DNA from: Buchnera aphidicola str. Sg (Schizaphis graminum)
Lineage (GTDB): Bacteria; Pseudomonadota; Gammaproteobacteria; Enterobacterales; Enterobacteriaceae
Reading direction: 5' to 3'
Length of the DNA stretch: 64,000 nucleotides
NCBI RefSeq assembly: GCF_000007365.1
Contig: NC_004061.1
Coordinates: 372,001 to 436,000, forward strand
Shown: in pieces, positions 50,690 through 61,898 of the stretch
Numbering within the stretch: position 1 is the first letter of the stretch
Layout of the letters: every line of letters begins with the position of its first letter
Notes under the pieces: generated by a model
The model's input: only the letters and a program-made list of their open reading frames with translations
What the model was told of the DNA's origin: nothing
The model's database searches: none
Translations under genes and position numbers: made by a program

Positions 50690-50724
50690 AAGATGAAGCT
50701 ATAATCAATTTATGACTTCATCTT
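50690..50724 (-). terminator. Terminator after ftsH
   Basis: AAGATGAAG and CTTCATCTT form a nine-base-pair stem, with some further AT pairing inside; the - strand continues GTTTTCT. It lies about 100 bases beyond the ftsH stop, before glmM. Confidence 0.7.
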
Positions 50725-50824
50725 ATTTTAATGCTTATTTAAAAAATAATGTGATTCACATTAAAATTTTATTTCATTAATAAAGGGTAAATAAAAAATA
50801 ATAACTTATTTTAAAATAATTTAT

Positions 50825-52666
50825 TTAAATATCTTTCTTTTGATCAACTTCCAACCATCCTTTTGGTTTGCGCACTTCGCGTCTTTCCATTAAATCATCA
50901 ATTTGCAACGAATCAATAGTTTCATATTTTATTAGAGCATCCTTCATAGCATGTAAAATATCAAGATTTTCATTTAAAATTTTTCTAGCGCGATTATAAT
51001 TAACTTCAATTAATAGTTTTACTTCTTCATCAATAATTCTAGCTGTTTCATCTGACATATGTTTTGCTTTAGCAACAGAACGACCTAAAAAAACTTCTCC
51101 TTCTTCTTCAGCATATAATAAAGGACCAAGCTTATCTGAAAATCCCCATTGAGTTACCATATTTCGTGCTAAATTTGTAGCAACTTTAATATCATTAAAT
51201 GCACCAGTTGAAACATTTTGAGAACCATAAATAATTTCTTCTGCTAAACGACCTCCATAAAGTGTAGATATCTGACTTTCTAGCTTTTGACGACTAATGC
51301 TAAGTATATCTGATTCTGGCAAAAAAAAGGTTATTCCTAATGCTTGGCCTCTAGGAATAATTGTTACTTTATGTGCAGGATCATGATCAGGTACCAATCT
51401 TCCGATAATTACATGACCAGCTTCATGATATGCAGTTGATTCTTTTTGAAAATCACTCATAACCATGGATCTACGTTCAGAACCCATCATAATCTTATCT
51501 TTTGCTTTTTCAAAATGTATCATAGATACTACTCGATTATTAAAACGAGCAGCGAAAAGTGCAGCTTCATTAACTAAATTAGCTAAATCTGCTCCTGAAA
51601 AACCTGGAGTACCACGAGCAATTATCATTGGATCTACATCTTCAGATAACGGAACTTTACGCATATGTACTTTTAAAATTTGTTTTCTTCCACGAACATC
51701 TGGAAGCGCTACAATGACTTGACGATCAAAACGACCGGGACGAAGTAGAGCAGGATCTAAAACATCTGGTCTATTAGTAGCAGCTATCAAAATTACACCT
51801 TCATTGCCATCGAATCCATCCATCTCTACCAGCATTTGATTTAATGTTTGCTCCCTTTCGTCATGACCCCCACCTAATCCAGCACCTCTTTGACGACCAA
51901 CCGCATCAATTTCATCAATAAATATAATACAAGGTGCAGATTTCCTAGCATGTTCAAACATATCTCTTACTCTAGATGCTCCTACTCCAACAAACATTTC
52001 AACAAAATCAGAACCAGAAATTGTAAAAAATGGAACCTTTGCTTCACCTGCTATTGCTTTTGCAAGCAATGTTTTACCAGTTCCAGGAGGACCTACCATA
52101 AGTATACCTTTAGGTATTTTCCCTCCTAATTTTTGAAAACGACTAGGTTCTTTTAAATATTCAACTAATTCACTGACCTCTTCTTTTGCTTCATCACATC
52201 CTGCAACATCAGCAAAAGTGGTCTGAATTTGATCTTCTGATAGCATACGTGCTTTGCTCTTACCAAAAGACATTGCTCCTTTTCCACCACCCATTTGCAT
52301 TTGACGCATGAAAAAAATCCAAACACCTATTAACAATAACATCGGGAACCAAGAAATAAAAATAGAGATTAGAAGACTCGGTTCTTCGGGTATTTCACCA
52401 ACAATTTTAACATTTTTTGTTAAAAGATTATCTAATAACTTGGGATCGTTAATAGGAATATACGTAATATATTTACTACTATCTTTTTTAGTAACACTAA
52501 TTATCCGTCCGTTAATATATGCTTCACGGACTTGATCTTGATTAACTTCTGATAAAAAAGTAGAATAATCAACTCTATGATTACTAGTATCGCTAGAATT
52601 AAAATTCTGAAAAACAGACATTAAAACAACTGTAATAACTAACCAGAAGATCAGGTTTTTAACCAT
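50825..52666 (-). CDS. ftsH: ATP-dependent zinc metalloprotease FtsH
   Basis: FtsH is the inner-membrane AAA+ protease that removes damaged membrane proteins and regulates sigma-32 and LpxC in E. coli. From the ATG at 52666 it has 613 residues; a TTG at 52675 is also in frame. Two transmembrane segments (about 4-20 and 100-120) flank the periplasmic part, then Walker [11 protein letters not shown], Walker [12 protein letters not shown], the SRH region [20 protein letters not shown] and the zinc motif HEAGH. The E. coli C-terminal tail after about residue 613 is missing. It follows rlmE as in E. coli. Confidence 0.98.
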   Translation of the reverse strand: MVKNLIFWLVITVVLMSVFQNFNSSDTSNHRVDYSTFLSEVNQDQVREAYINGRIISVTKKDSSKYITYIPINDPKLLDNLLTKNVKIVGEIPEEPSLLISIFISWFPMLLLIGVWIFFMRQMQMGGGKGAMSFGKSKARMLSEDQIQTTFADVAGCDEAKEEVSELVEYLKEPSRFQKLGGKIPKGILMVGPPGTGKTLLAKAIAGEAKVPFFTISGSDFVEMFVGVGASRVRDMFEHARKSAPCIIFIDEIDAVGRQRGAGLGGGHDEREQTLNQMLVEMDGFDGNEGVILIAATNRPDVLDPALLRPGRFDRQVIVALPDVRGRKQILKVHMRKVPLSEDVDPMIIARGTPGFSGADLANLVNEAALFAARFNNRVVSMIHFEKAKDKIMMGSERRSMVMSDFQKESTAYHEAGHVIIGRLVPDHDPAHKVTIIPRGQALGITFFLPESDILSISRQKLESQISTLYGGRLAEEIIYGSQNVSTGAFNDIKVATNLARNMVTQWGFSDKLGPLLYAEEEGEVFLGRSVAKAKHMSDETARIIDEEVKLLIEVNYNRARKILNENLDILHAMKDALIKYETIDSLQIDDLMERREVRKPKGWLEVDQKKDI

Positions 52667-52731
52667 GTCACTCAAGGGAACAACCTCTCATTAACATCTA
52701 TTTTTAAAGAACAACACAGATTATTATTTTT

Positions 52732-53352
52732 TTATCTGGTTGCTAGCATGAATATTTCTCGAGATCTTGATCGAGAAGTTTTAGGTTTACAAATTTTGAT
52801 TTTTGAAAACAAATTTTTCATCTGCGCAAAAAATTCATTAAAACCTTCTCCTTGAAATGATTTTACTAATACAACACCATTTCGAGATAGTACATGATCG
52901 GATATTGTAAAAACTGTTTTACATATTTCAATAATCCGTGGCATATCAATAGATGAACAACCTGTGATATTAGGTGCCATATCAGACATAATTAAATTTA
53001 AATTAACATTAGACAAATTGGTTAGTATCAAATTTAATGTTTTTTTATTACAAAAATCTCCTTGAAAAAAATCAACACCTTTTATTTTTTTCATAGGTAG
53101 TATATCACAAGCTAAAATATATCCTTTTTTCCCTATTTTTTTAGCGGCATATTGAGACCAACCCCCAGGAGAAGATCCTAAATCAAGAACATTCATTCCA
53201 GGTTTAAACAATCTATTATTTTTATCAATTTCTTCTAATTTAAACCAAGATCTTGAACGTATTTTTTGCTTTTTAGCCTCCTTAACATATTGATCTTGAA
53301 AATGTTCTGACAACCAACGATTAGAACTATTTGATTTTTTTTTAGAAATCAT
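52732..53352 (-). CDS. rlmE: 23S rRNA 2'-O-methyltransferase RlmE (FtsJ)
   Basis: RlmE methylates the ribose of U2552 in 23S rRNA. The 206-residue product (E. coli 209) has the AdoMet loop VLDLGSSPGGWSQ and all members of the Lys-Asp-Lys-Glu tetrad, seen in SRSWFKLEEI, LIMSDMAPNITG, VLVKSFQGEGF and SREIFMLA. It heads the rlmE-ftsH pair. Confidence 0.97.
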   Translation of the reverse strand: MISKKKSNSSNRWLSEHFQDQYVKEAKKQKIRSRSWFKLEEIDKNNRLFKPGMNVLDLGSSPGGWSQYAAKKIGKKGYILACDILPMKKIKGVDFFQGDFCNKKTLNLILTNLSNVNLNLIMSDMAPNITGCSSIDMPRIIEICKTVFTISDHVLSRNGVVLVKSFQGEGFNEFFAQMKNLFSKIKICKPKTSRSRSREIFMLATR

Positions 53353-53414
53353 ATTTTTATCAAATATCTTTATATTATAGAAGATTGTATTTCTTATTAT
53401 AAAAAAGTATATAT

Positions 53415-53894
53415 TTAAATATAATCTATTTTTAAAATTTTATATTTAACATTACCTGATGGTGTATGTATAATAGCAATGGTGTTAACAGTTTTACCAA
53501 TTAAACCTCTTGACATCGGGGAATTAATAGAAATTAAATTTTTTTTAAAATCTGATTCATCATCACCAACAATCTGATAAGTAAACACTGCATTGTTCTT
53601 TATATTTAAAATAGTTACTGTAGAACCAAAAACTACTCGTCCATCATTTGATATTTTTGTTATATCTATAATTTGAGAATTAGATAATTTGGATTCAATT
53701 TCTTGTATACGTCCTTCACAAAAACTTTGTTCTTCTCGTGCTGAATGATATTCAGCATTTTCTTTTAAGTCGCCGTGCTTTCTAGCTTCTGCTATTTGGA
53801 CAGTAATGCGAGGACGTTTTACATTTTTTAATTGTTCAAGTTCTTCACGAAGTTTTTCGGCACCTCTAACAGTCATTGGAATTAAATTAATCAT
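53415..53894 (-). CDS. greA: Transcription elongation factor GreA
   Basis: GreA rescues backtracked RNA polymerase by stimulating transcript cleavage. The 159 residues (E. coli 158) form an N-terminal coiled coil with the acidic tip ([18 protein letters not shown]), which enters the polymerase channel, and a C-terminal FKBP-like domain ([20 protein letters not shown]). [17 protein letters not shown] opens the conserved part. It is upstream of rlmE; yhbY, which lies here in E. coli, is absent. Confidence 0.97.
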   Translation of the reverse strand: MINLIPMTVRGAEKLREELEQLKNVKRPRITVQIAEARKHGDLKENAEYHSAREEQSFCEGRIQEIESKLSNSQIIDITKISNDGRVVFGSTVTILNIKNNAVFTYQIVGDDESDFKKNLISINSPMSRGLIGKTVNTIAIIHTPSGNVKYKILKIDYI

Positions 53895-54285
53895 ATAAAA
53901 TACCTCATTATGTTACTTCTTAAAAAAAATATAAAACGAATCTTTTTTTAAGCATAAAAAAATATTTATAAAACACTATTATTTTTATAAATTTTTTAAA
54001 TATTAAAAAATTTTTATTTTATATCAGTAATGATTCAAATAAAAATATAGTAATATTACTTTATCATTGATAAAATTTAATCAGTTTTAAATCAAAAAAA
54101 ATAATTTTTTCATATAAAAAATTTTATTATTTTTTAAAATATATGCTAGTAATATATATTTAAATAAACTCTAATTAACAGTATATATATCTATCTTAGA
54201 TATCTATTTTAATGTAAAAAATCAAATTTATCAAAATTTTAAAAATTTAATATTTTATAACAATCATTCAAAAGTATATTTAAAA
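53895..54285. other. Divergent spacer between greA and ibaG
   Basis: This 391-base gap is almost entirely A and T. It must hold the promoters for greA (-) and ibaG-murA (+), but I see no convincing -35/-10 pair, no frame of interest and no hairpin with GC content. It marks a junction where E. coli neighbours (dacB on one side, the mla genes on the other) have been lost. Confidence 0.5.
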
Positions 54286-54528
54286 ATGAATAAAAAAAAA
54301 ATAATATCAATTCTAAAAGAAAAGTTAAATTTAAAAGATATTTATGTTACAGAAGATAATAATCATTATGAAATCACAGCTATAGGAAACGTGTTTAAAG
54401 GACTAACTCAAGTTAAAAGACAAAAAAAAATCTATAATCCTTTGATTGACCTAATTACAGAAAATAAAATTCATGCTATATCTATAAAATCTTACTCTTT
54501 AGAAGAGTGGGATAAAAATCAAAAATAA
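54286..54528 (+). CDS. ibaG: BolA-family protein IbaG
   Basis: IbaG (YrbA) is a BolA-like protein; family members bind monothiol glutaredoxins in iron-sulfur handling. The 80-residue protein is close to the E. coli one (84-89 depending on start) and includes HYEITAIGNVFKGLTQVKRQ and KIHAISIKSYSLEEW, the latter with the conserved His. It precedes murA by 35 bases, as in E. coli, while the upstream mla genes of E. coli are gone. Confidence 0.92.
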   Translation: MNKKKIISILKEKLNLKDIYVTEDNNHYEITAIGNVFKGLTQVKRQKKIYNPLIDLITENKIHAISIKSYSLEEWDKNQK

Positions 54529-54563
54529 AGTATATTAAAAATAGTATAGAGATTTCATAGTAA

Positions 54564-55817
54564 ATGAATAAATTATATATAGAAGGCGATAAGAAATTAA
54601 ATGGAAATGTTATAATTTCTGGTTCTAAAAACGCAGCTTTACCTATTTTATTTATGACTATATTAACGGAAAAAAAAATTAAAATAAGTAATGTACCAAA
54701 ATTAAGAGACATTAATATAGCAATCCAATTGCTAAAAAGTTTAGGAGCACAAATAAAATATAAAAAAAAAAATTTATATATTGATACAAGTTCAATAAAA
54801 ATTCACTCTCCACCCTATGATTTAACAAAGCAGATAAGAGCATCTATCTGGATGCTAGCACCTCTTCTAATTCGTTTTGGTAAAGCTAAAATATTTTTAC
54901 CAGGAGGTTGTAAAATAGGTGCTAGACCGATTGATCTTCATATTAAGGGCCTAATTGCATTAGGCGCAAAAATTATTTTAGAAAAAAATTATATTTCTGC
55001 TTCTATTAAAAAACCCTTAACAGGAAAACGTATTTATATAGAAAAAATTAGTGTAGGAGCAACTATTACTGTTATGAGTGCAGCTACACTAGCTCAAGGT
55101 ACAACGATTATTGAAAATGCAGCTCAAGAACCAGAAATTATTGACACGGCAAAATTTTTAAACACCTTAGGAGCAAATATTATTGGAGCAGGTAGTAATA
55201 GAATATTTATCAAAGGTGTTTTAACACTTATCGGAGGTAAACATAAAATTATACCAGATAGAATTGAAACAGGAACCTTTTTAATTGCAGCAGCAATATC
55301 TAAAGGATATATTATTTGCCATGATACTGAACCTAAATATTTAAAAAATGTATTAATGAAATTATCAGAATCAGGAGCGGAAATTAAAACAGGAAAAGAT
55401 TGGATTCAATTAGATATGAGAGGTAAAAAACCGAAATCTATAAATATTTCAACTTCTCCATATCCAGGATTTCCAACAGATATGCAACCACAATTTGCTT
55501 TACTAAATAGTATTTCTCAAAGTAAAGGTACTATTACTGAAAATATATTTGAAAACCGTTTTATTTATACTTCAGAACTGATTAAAATGGGAGCAAAAAT
55601 AAAAATAAAAAACAATTCTATTGTCTGTAAAGGTGTTCCTAATTTATATTCTCAAAATGTCTTTTCTAACGATTTGAGAGGATCAGCAACACTAGTTCTA
55701 GCCGGTTGTATTGCTAGAGGAACGACAACAGTTGATAATATTCATCATTTTGAAAGAGGATATGAAGCATTTTCTGAAAAATTAAATAAATTAGGAGCAA
55801 ATATTAAATATATATAA
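54564..55817 (+). CDS. murA: UDP-N-acetylglucosamine 1-carboxyvinyltransferase MurA
   Basis: MurA transfers enolpyruvate to UDP-GlcNAc, the first committed step of peptidoglycan synthesis and the step after the GlmM/GlmU branch. The 417 residues (E. coli 419) start with LYIEGDKKLNGNVIISGSKN and hold the catalytic, fosfomycin-reactive Cys at residue 116 in LPGGCKIGARPIDLH. FPTDMQPQFALLNSISQSKG and DLRGSATLVLAGCIARG are also conserved. Fosfomycin sensitivity would be expected from the Cys. Confidence 0.97.
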   Translation: MNKLYIEGDKKLNGNVIISGSKNAALPILFMTILTEKKIKISNVPKLRDINIAIQLLKSLGAQIKYKKKNLYIDTSSIKIHSPPYDLTKQIRASIWMLAPLLIRFGKAKIFLPGGCKIGARPIDLHIKGLIALGAKIILEKNYISASIKKPLTGKRIYIEKISVGATITVMSAATLAQGTTIIENAAQEPEIIDTAKFLNTLGANIIGAGSNRIFIKGVLTLIGGKHKIIPDRIETGTFLIAAAISKGYIICHDTEPKYLKNVLMKLSESGAEIKTGKDWIQLDMRGKKPKSINISTSPYPGFPTDMQPQFALLNSISQSKGTITENIFENRFIYTSELIKMGAKIKIKNNSIVCKGVPNLYSQNVFSNDLRGSATLVLAGCIARGTTTVDNIHHFERGYEAFSEKLNKLGANIKYI

Positions 55818-55916
55818 ATATTTTTTATATTTTAATAAAACAATTTATATTTATTTAAACTCAAAATTGAATTTTAATTAACAATTAAAATTTTTTTAAA
55901 AAATAGGAGCATTATT

Positions 55917-56240
55917 ATGTACGCAGTTTTTATGAGCGGTGGAAAACAATATAGAGTAAAAAAAAATCAAATTATTCAATTAGAAAAATTAAATAATTCA
56001 CCAGGTTCAATAATTGAATTTGACAAAATTTTAATGATTTCTGCTAAAAAAGAAGTAAAAATAGGTGAACCTTTTTTGAAAGGAACTAAAATCAAAGCTC
56101 ACGTTGAAAATCATGGTAGATTAAAAAAAATAAAAATAATAAAATTTAATCGCCGTAAACACTATAAAAAAAAACAAGGTCATCGTCAATATTTTACTAA
56201 TGTCAAAATTTTAGATATCAATAATTTTAATGGGAAATAA
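55917..56240 (+). CDS. rplU: 50S ribosomal protein L21
   Basis: L21 binds 23S rRNA with L20. The 107-residue protein (E. coli 103) opens [20 protein letters not shown] and has the [20 protein letters not shown] block near the C-terminus. TAGGAG lies seven bases before the ATG. It is followed six bases later by rpmA. Confidence 0.97.
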   Translation: MYAVFMSGGKQYRVKKNQIIQLEKLNNSPGSIIEFDKILMISAKKEVKIGEPFLKGTKIKAHVENHGRLKKIKIIKFNRRKHYKKKQGHRQYFTNVKILDINNFNGK

Positions 56241-56246
56241 GTCAAC

Positions 56247-56501
56247 ATGGCACATAAAAAAGCTGGTGGATCTACAAGAAATGGCAGAGATTCTAATGCT
56301 CAAAGATTAGGAATTAAATGTTTTGGTGGTGAACTTATTCCAGCAGGTAGTATTATTGTAAGACAAAGAGGAACTAAATTTCACCCTGGGAAAAATGTCG
56401 GTTGTGGAAAAGATCACACTATTTTTGCTACTGTAAAGGGAAAGGTAGAATTTAAAAAAAAGGGAATTAAGAAAAGAACTTATATTAACATAGTAAGATA
56501 A
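56247..56501 (+). CDS. rpmA: 50S ribosomal protein L27
   Basis: L27 reaches with its N-terminus into the peptidyl-transferase centre. The 84-residue product (E. coli 85) reads [20 protein letters not shown] and includes [20 protein letters not shown] and [18 protein letters not shown]. It is coupled to rplU and followed by a terminator before obgE. Confidence 0.98.
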   Translation: MAHKKAGGSTRNGRDSNAQRLGIKCFGGELIPAGSIIVRQRGTKFHPGKNVGCGKDHTIFATVKGKVEFKKKGIKKRTYINIVR

Positions 56502-56535
56502 TATTAAAATTTTTATGAAATATTAACTATAGAAA

Positions 56536-56570
56536 AAACCCCTTTTTAAATAAGGAGGGGTATTCTTTTC
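56536..56570 (+). terminator. Terminator after rpmA
   Basis: ACCCCTTTTT pairs with AAGGAGGGGT (two G-U pairs) around a short AT loop and is followed by ATTCTTTTC. It ends the rplU-rpmA transcript about 35 bases after rpmA and before obgE. Confidence 0.8.
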
Positions 56571-56635
56571 TTAAACTTAAGAAATAAAATATTAAAAATA
56601 CATAGTAAATAATTTTTTTAAAAAATAAAGAATAA

Positions 56636-57640
<1,005 letters not shown>

Positions 57641-57701
57641 CAATTTTTTCTTTTGACTTTTTAATTTAAAATAAAAATTTTTACAATTATGAAAACACAA
57701 A

Positions 57702-57736
57702 AAAGAACTCGGTTTATTATAAAAACCAAGTTCTTT
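57702..57736. terminator. Bidirectional terminator between obgE and rpsI
   Basis: AAAGAACTCGGTTT pairs with AAACCAAGTTCTTT, thirteen of fourteen positions, with a seven-base loop. It lies between the convergent obgE and rpsI and has AT-rich tails on both sides. Confidence 0.8.
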
Positions 57737-57747
57737 AAAAAAATTAG

Positions 57748-58140
57748 TTAACGCTTAGAAAATTGTGTACGTTTTCTAGACTTACGAAAACCTACTTTTT
57801 TTCGTTCAACTTGTCTTGAATCACGTGTAACAAAACCTGATTTCCTGAGTTCAGAACGTAGTAAATGATTATATTTGATTAAAGCTCGCGTAATTCCTTG
57901 TCGAATAGCACCAGCTTGTCCAGACACCCCTCCTCCTTTTACCGTAATGTAAATGTTAAAATTATTCATCATATCAACTAATTCTAATGGTTGACGTACA
58001 ACCATACAAGAAGTTTCACGACCAAAATAATCTTTCAAAGAACGTTTATTTACAGTTATTTCTCCATCACCAGATCTCAGAAAAACTCTAGCAGAAGAAC
58101 TTTTACGACGTCCAGTTCCATAATTTTGAATTTTAACCAT
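57748..58140 (-). CDS. rpsI: 30S ribosomal protein S9
   Basis: S9 contacts the P-site tRNA with its basic C-terminus. The 130-residue product, same as E. coli, has [40 protein letters not shown] and the terminal [12 protein letters not shown]. It follows rplM after 16 bases in the conserved rplM-rpsI pair. Confidence 0.98.
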   Translation of the reverse strand: MVKIQNYGTGRRKSSSARVFLRSGDGEITVNKRSLKDYFGRETSCMVVRQPLELVDMMNNFNIYITVKGGGVSGQAGAIRQGITRALIKYNHLLRSELRKSGFVTRDSRQVERKKVGFRKSRKRTQFSKR

Positions 58141-58156
58141 TAATTTTTATACCTTT

Positions 58157-58585
58157 TTAAATATTTAAAAATTGAGGACACTGTGCTATATGATCATGAT
58201 TTTCATTAGAAAAAACTTTTAATTTTTTAAACATTGAACGGCCTAAAGAGCCTTTTGGTAACATTCCTTTTACAGCTATTTCTATTACCTTAGCAGGATT
58301 TTTTAACATAATTTCTTCAAATCTTAATTGTTTTATACCACCGATATAACCAGTATGGTGATAATAAACTTTGTTAATTTTTTTTTGTCCAGTAACTAAT
58401 ATTTTTGAAGCATTTAAAACTATAATATAATCTCCAGTATCAAGATGAGGAGTGTACTCAATCTTATGTTTACCTCTAAGACGAATAGATATTGCACTTG
58501 CAAATCTACCTAATATTTTATTTGTTGCATCAACATAGAACCAATTTCGTTTTATATCATTTAGTTTTAATGAAAAAGTTTTCAT
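58157..58585 (-). CDS. rplM: 50S ribosomal protein L13
   Basis: L13 is an early-assembling 50S protein. The ATG at 58585 gives 142 residues, as in E. coli, starting [20 protein letters not shown]; an in-frame ATG at 58597 would add four. [35 protein letters not shown] and [20 protein letters not shown] are clear. It heads the rplM-rpsI operon. Confidence 0.98.
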   Translation of the reverse strand: MKTFSLKLNDIKRNWFYVDATNKILGRFASAISIRLRGKHKIEYTPHLDTGDYIIVLNASKILVTGQKKINKVYYHHTGYIGGIKQLRFEEIMLKNPAKVIEIAVKGMLPKGSLGRSMFKKLKVFSNENHDHIAQCPQFLNI

Positions 58586-58933
58586 TTCATAATTCACTTA
58601 AAAATAATTATTCACAGAGAAAATAATACTATGATTATAATTAATAAGATATAGTAAAATACATTATTGCCAATAATACTTTTTAAAATGTTTTTGTAAA
58701 AAATTAATTAAGAATATAGATTATTGTAATAAAAATAGAATTACATCATTCTAATTTAAAGATTAATATTTACCTATATTTTAAGTATATAAAAAATAAA
58801 AAATTTTTATATAAAACATATAAAAAAATATTGATTTATATAAATATTATTTTTTTTAAAAATAAAAATGTATATTAAAAACATATTTTATTTCAATTTA
58901 AAAACACTAAATTTTTAACAGGTAAAATAAATT
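58586..58933. other. Divergent spacer between rplM and pheA
   Basis: A 348-base AT-rich gap with the promoters of rplM (-) and pheA (+), neither identifiable by consensus. A 16-codon frame at 58868-58918 just before pheA includes three Phe codons, but no terminator hairpin lies between it and pheA, so an attenuator of the E. coli pheL type is not supported. Confidence 0.5.
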
Positions 58934-60091
58934 ATGCCATCTAAAAATGATTTATTAAGTTTTCGAAGTGAAATCAACAACATCGACAAAAATATTGTTC
59001 AATTATTGGCAAAAAGAAAAAAATTAGTATTAAATATAGCAGAATCTAAAATAAAAAATAATCAACCTATACGAGACATAGAAAGAGAAAAAATTTTATT
59101 AGAAAAACTAACTAATTTAGGAAAAAAAAATAATTTAAATACTAATTATATAACACGTTTATTCCAATTAATAATTGAAGAATCTGTATTAACACAAAAA
59201 AAATTATTAAATAAGTTTTGCAATGATAATAATCTTGACCTTGCTAGTTTTTCTTTTCTTGGTCCTAAAGGTTCTTATTCACATATTGCTGCATCTCAAT
59301 ATGCAGAACAAAATTTCAAAACATGTATTGAAAATGCATGTTTAAGTTTTAACGAAGTTATACAATCAGTTGAAAACAATCAAACAGATTATGCTGTTCT
59401 ACCGATAGAAAATAGTTGTTCTGGATTTATTAATGAAATATTTGATATTTTAAAAAAAACAAACTTATTTATTATTGGAGAAATTAACATTTCGATAAAT
59501 CATTGCTTACTTGCAATAAAAAAAATAGAGCTTAACAAAATTAAAGCAGTATATAGTCATCCTCAACCATTTCAACAATGCAGTTATTTTATAAAAAAAT
59601 TTCCAAATTGGAAAATTCAATATACTAATAGTACTGCAGATGCAATGAAAAAAATTGTCAAATACAACATAACAACCAATGCTGCTTTAGGAAGTGAATT
59701 AGGAAGTAAAATTTATGGATTAAAGGTATTGTACAAAAATTTAGCAAATAAAAAGAAAAATATTACAAGATTTATCTTATTATCAAGAAAACCTGTTAGT
59801 ATTTCTTCAAAAATCCCTACAAAAACAACGTTAATATTCAATACAGGTCAAGAATCAGGCGCTCTCGCTGAAGTATTATTAATCTTGAAAAAGAATAAAT
59901 TAATTATGAAAAAATTAACTTCTCAAAATATTTATAAAAATCCATGGGAAGAAATGTTTTATATTGATGTTCAAGCTAATTTATCATCTTCCTTAATGCA
60001 AGAAACTCTTGAAAAAATAGGTAAAATTACTAAATTTATAAAAATTCTAGGTTGTTATCCAAGTGAAAATATAACACCAATAATCCCATAA
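58934..60091 (+). CDS. pheA: Chorismate mutase / prephenate dehydratase (P-protein)
   Basis: PheA turns chorismate to prephenate and then phenylpyruvate, feeding phenylalanine to the aphid. The 385 residues (E. coli 386) comprise the chorismate mutase helix bundle (about 1-95, with LLAKRKKLVLNIAESK), the dehydratase domain (FLGPKGSYSHIAASQYAE, VLPIENSCSGFINE, NITRFILLS) and the ACT regulatory domain. The two Phe-binding motifs are altered: E. coli GALV is GALA and ESRP is TSQN (KKLTSQNIYKNPWEEMF). Such changes were reported for Buchnera and taken to mean desensitisation to phenylalanine. Confidence 0.97.
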   Translation: MPSKNDLLSFRSEINNIDKNIVQLLAKRKKLVLNIAESKIKNNQPIRDIEREKILLEKLTNLGKKNNLNTNYITRLFQLIIEESVLTQKKLLNKFCNDNNLDLASFSFLGPKGSYSHIAASQYAEQNFKTCIENACLSFNEVIQSVENNQTDYAVLPIENSCSGFINEIFDILKKTNLFIIGEINISINHCLLAIKKIELNKIKAVYSHPQPFQQCSYFIKKFPNWKIQYTNSTADAMKKIVKYNITTNAALGSELGSKIYGLKVLYKNLANKKKNITRFILLSRKPVSISSKIPTKTTLIFNTGQESGALAEVLLILKKNKLIMKKLTSQNIYKNPWEEMFYIDVQANLSSSLMQETLEKIGKITKFIKILGCYPSENITPIIP

Positions 60092-60203
60092 CATTGCTTA
60101 ATTGTAAATTAAATTTTTAGATACTCTTTTAGATTTAAAAACATTAATAGTAAATTAAAAAAAAATAATAATTTAATATCAATTTAAAAACGAGTAAGAA
60201 AAA

Positions 60204-61556
60204 ATGTTTAATAACTTAACTGAACGTCTTTCACAAAGTTTACGTAAAATTATTAATAAAGGAAGACTGACAGAAGAAAATATTAAAGATACTATACGAG
60301 AAGTAAGAAAAGCACTTTTAGAAGCAGATGTAACACTGTCAGTAATAAAAAAGTTTATACAAAATGTTTCAAAAAAAGCAATTGGTCATGAAATAAATAA
60401 AAGTTTAACGCCCGGTCAAGAATTTATAAAAATTGTAAAAAATGAATTAATTTTATCAATGGGGGAAAAGAACCATGATTTAAATCTTTCTATTCAACCA
60501 CCAGCAATAATATTAGTCGTAGGACTACAAGGAGTGGGAAAAACAACTACTTTAGTAAAATTAGCAAAATGGATTAAAGAAAAATATAAGAAAAAAATAT
60601 TAACAGTATCAACTGATATTTATCGAGCTGCTGCAATTAAACAATTACAGATATTATCTGATCAAGTTAAAATAGATTTTTATTTATCTGATACAACTCA
60701 AACACCAATAAACATCACAAAAGAAGCGATTGAACATGCAAAATTAAAATTATATGACTTGTTATTAATCGATACAGCAGGACGTTTACATATTAATACA
60801 GAAATGATGAATGAAATAAATACAATACAAAACATTTCAAAACCTATTGAAACATTATTGATAGTAGACTCAATGATGGGTCAAGATGCAATCAACATAG
60901 CAAAAAAATTCAGCGCATCTTTATCTATATCCGGTATAGTGATAACTAAAACAGATAGTGATGCTAGAAGTGGTGTTGCTTTATCAATTCGTCATATTAC
61001 TGGAAAACCAATTAAATTTATAGGAACTGGAGAAAAATTACACCAATTAGAACCATTTCATCCTGAAAGGATAGCTGATAGAATTTTAGGAATGAATCAA
61101 GTTATATCTCTGATCAAAGATATTGAAGAAAAAGTAAATCAATCTCAAGTAAAAAATTTAACTAAAAAATTTAGAAAAGGTGATGATTTTAACTTAAATG
61201 ATTTTTTAATACAACTAAAAGAAATGAAAAATATGGGAAATTTAAACTATTTTATAGAAAAATTCTCAAAAAATAAAATTCTATCTAACAATCCATTATT
61301 AGGCGAAAATAAAAATACTCTAAATAGAATAGAAGCAATTATATATTCTATGACTCATAAAGAAAGAATGCATCCAATAATCATTAAAGGTTCTCGAAAA
61401 CGCAGAATTGCCTTAGGTTCGGGAACAAAAATTCAAGATGTAAACAAATTATTAAAAAATTTTGATAATATAAAAAAAATAATGAAAAAAATAAAAAAAG
61501 GAGGAATTGGAAAAATGATTCGAAACATAAGCAATATACTACCGAAAAATTTTTAA
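60204..61556 (+). CDS. ffh: Signal recognition particle protein Ffh
   Basis: Ffh with 4.5S RNA targets inner-membrane proteins to FtsY and SecYEG. The 450 residues (E. coli 453) contain the N domain, the G domain (GLQGVGKTTTLVKLAKW, STDIYRAAAIKQL, LLIDTAGRL, TKTDSDARSG) and the C-terminal M domain with GSRKRRIALGSGTKIQDVN for RNA binding. The M-domain methionines are fewer than in E. coli, with Lys/Ile substitutions. It precedes rpsP as in E. coli. Confidence 0.97.
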   Translation: MFNNLTERLSQSLRKIINKGRLTEENIKDTIREVRKALLEADVTLSVIKKFIQNVSKKAIGHEINKSLTPGQEFIKIVKNELILSMGEKNHDLNLSIQPPAIILVVGLQGVGKTTTLVKLAKWIKEKYKKKILTVSTDIYRAAAIKQLQILSDQVKIDFYLSDTTQTPINITKEAIEHAKLKLYDLLLIDTAGRLHINTEMMNEINTIQNISKPIETLLIVDSMMGQDAINIAKKFSASLSISGIVITKTDSDARSGVALSIRHITGKPIKFIGTGEKLHQLEPFHPERIADRILGMNQVISLIKDIEEKVNQSQVKNLTKKFRKGDDFNLNDFLIQLKEMKNMGNLNYFIEKFSKNKILSNNPLLGENKNTLNRIEAIIYSMTHKERMHPIIIKGSRKRRIALGSGTKIQDVNKLLKNFDNIKKIMKKIKKGGIGKMIRNISNILPKNF

Positions 61557-61640
61557 AAAAGAAATAAACTAATAATTTTTGTTTAATATATAAAACAATA
61601 CACAATAAATTAAAATTTTTATATTTAAGAGAGGAAAAAA

Positions 61641-61898
61641 ATGGTACGAATTCGATTAGCTTTATATGGCACTAAAAAACGTCCATTTTATAAAATGGTA
61701 GTAGCAGATAGTCGATTTTCTAGAGATGGACGATTTATTGAAAAATTAGGTCATTTTAACCCAGTTTCTAAATGCCAAAATTCAACTCTTAAATTGAATT
61801 TAAATCGTATTGAATACTGGCAAGGAAAGGGAGCTCAAATTTCAAAAAGATCTCAAAAACTAATAAAATTATTTAATAAAAAAGAGGATACAGTATAA
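61641..61898 (+). CDS. rpsP: 30S ribosomal protein S16
   Basis: S16 is a 30S assembly protein. The 85-residue product (E. coli 82) starts [20 protein letters not shown] and includes [19 protein letters not shown] and [23 protein letters not shown] lies before the ATG. Its TAA overlaps the presumed ATA start of rimM, in a pattern suggesting an ancestral ATGA overlap. Confidence 0.98.
   Translation: MVRIRLALYGTKKRPFYKMVVADSRFSRDGRFIEKLGHFNPVSKCQNSTLKLNLNRIEYWQGKGAQISKRSQKLIKLFNKKEDTV

Noticed and set aside
58868-58918. A 16-codon frame with three Phe codons just before pheA, as a possible pheL leader
   Set aside because: No terminator or alternative hairpin lies between it and pheA, and Phe codons are expected by chance in such AT-rich DNA.
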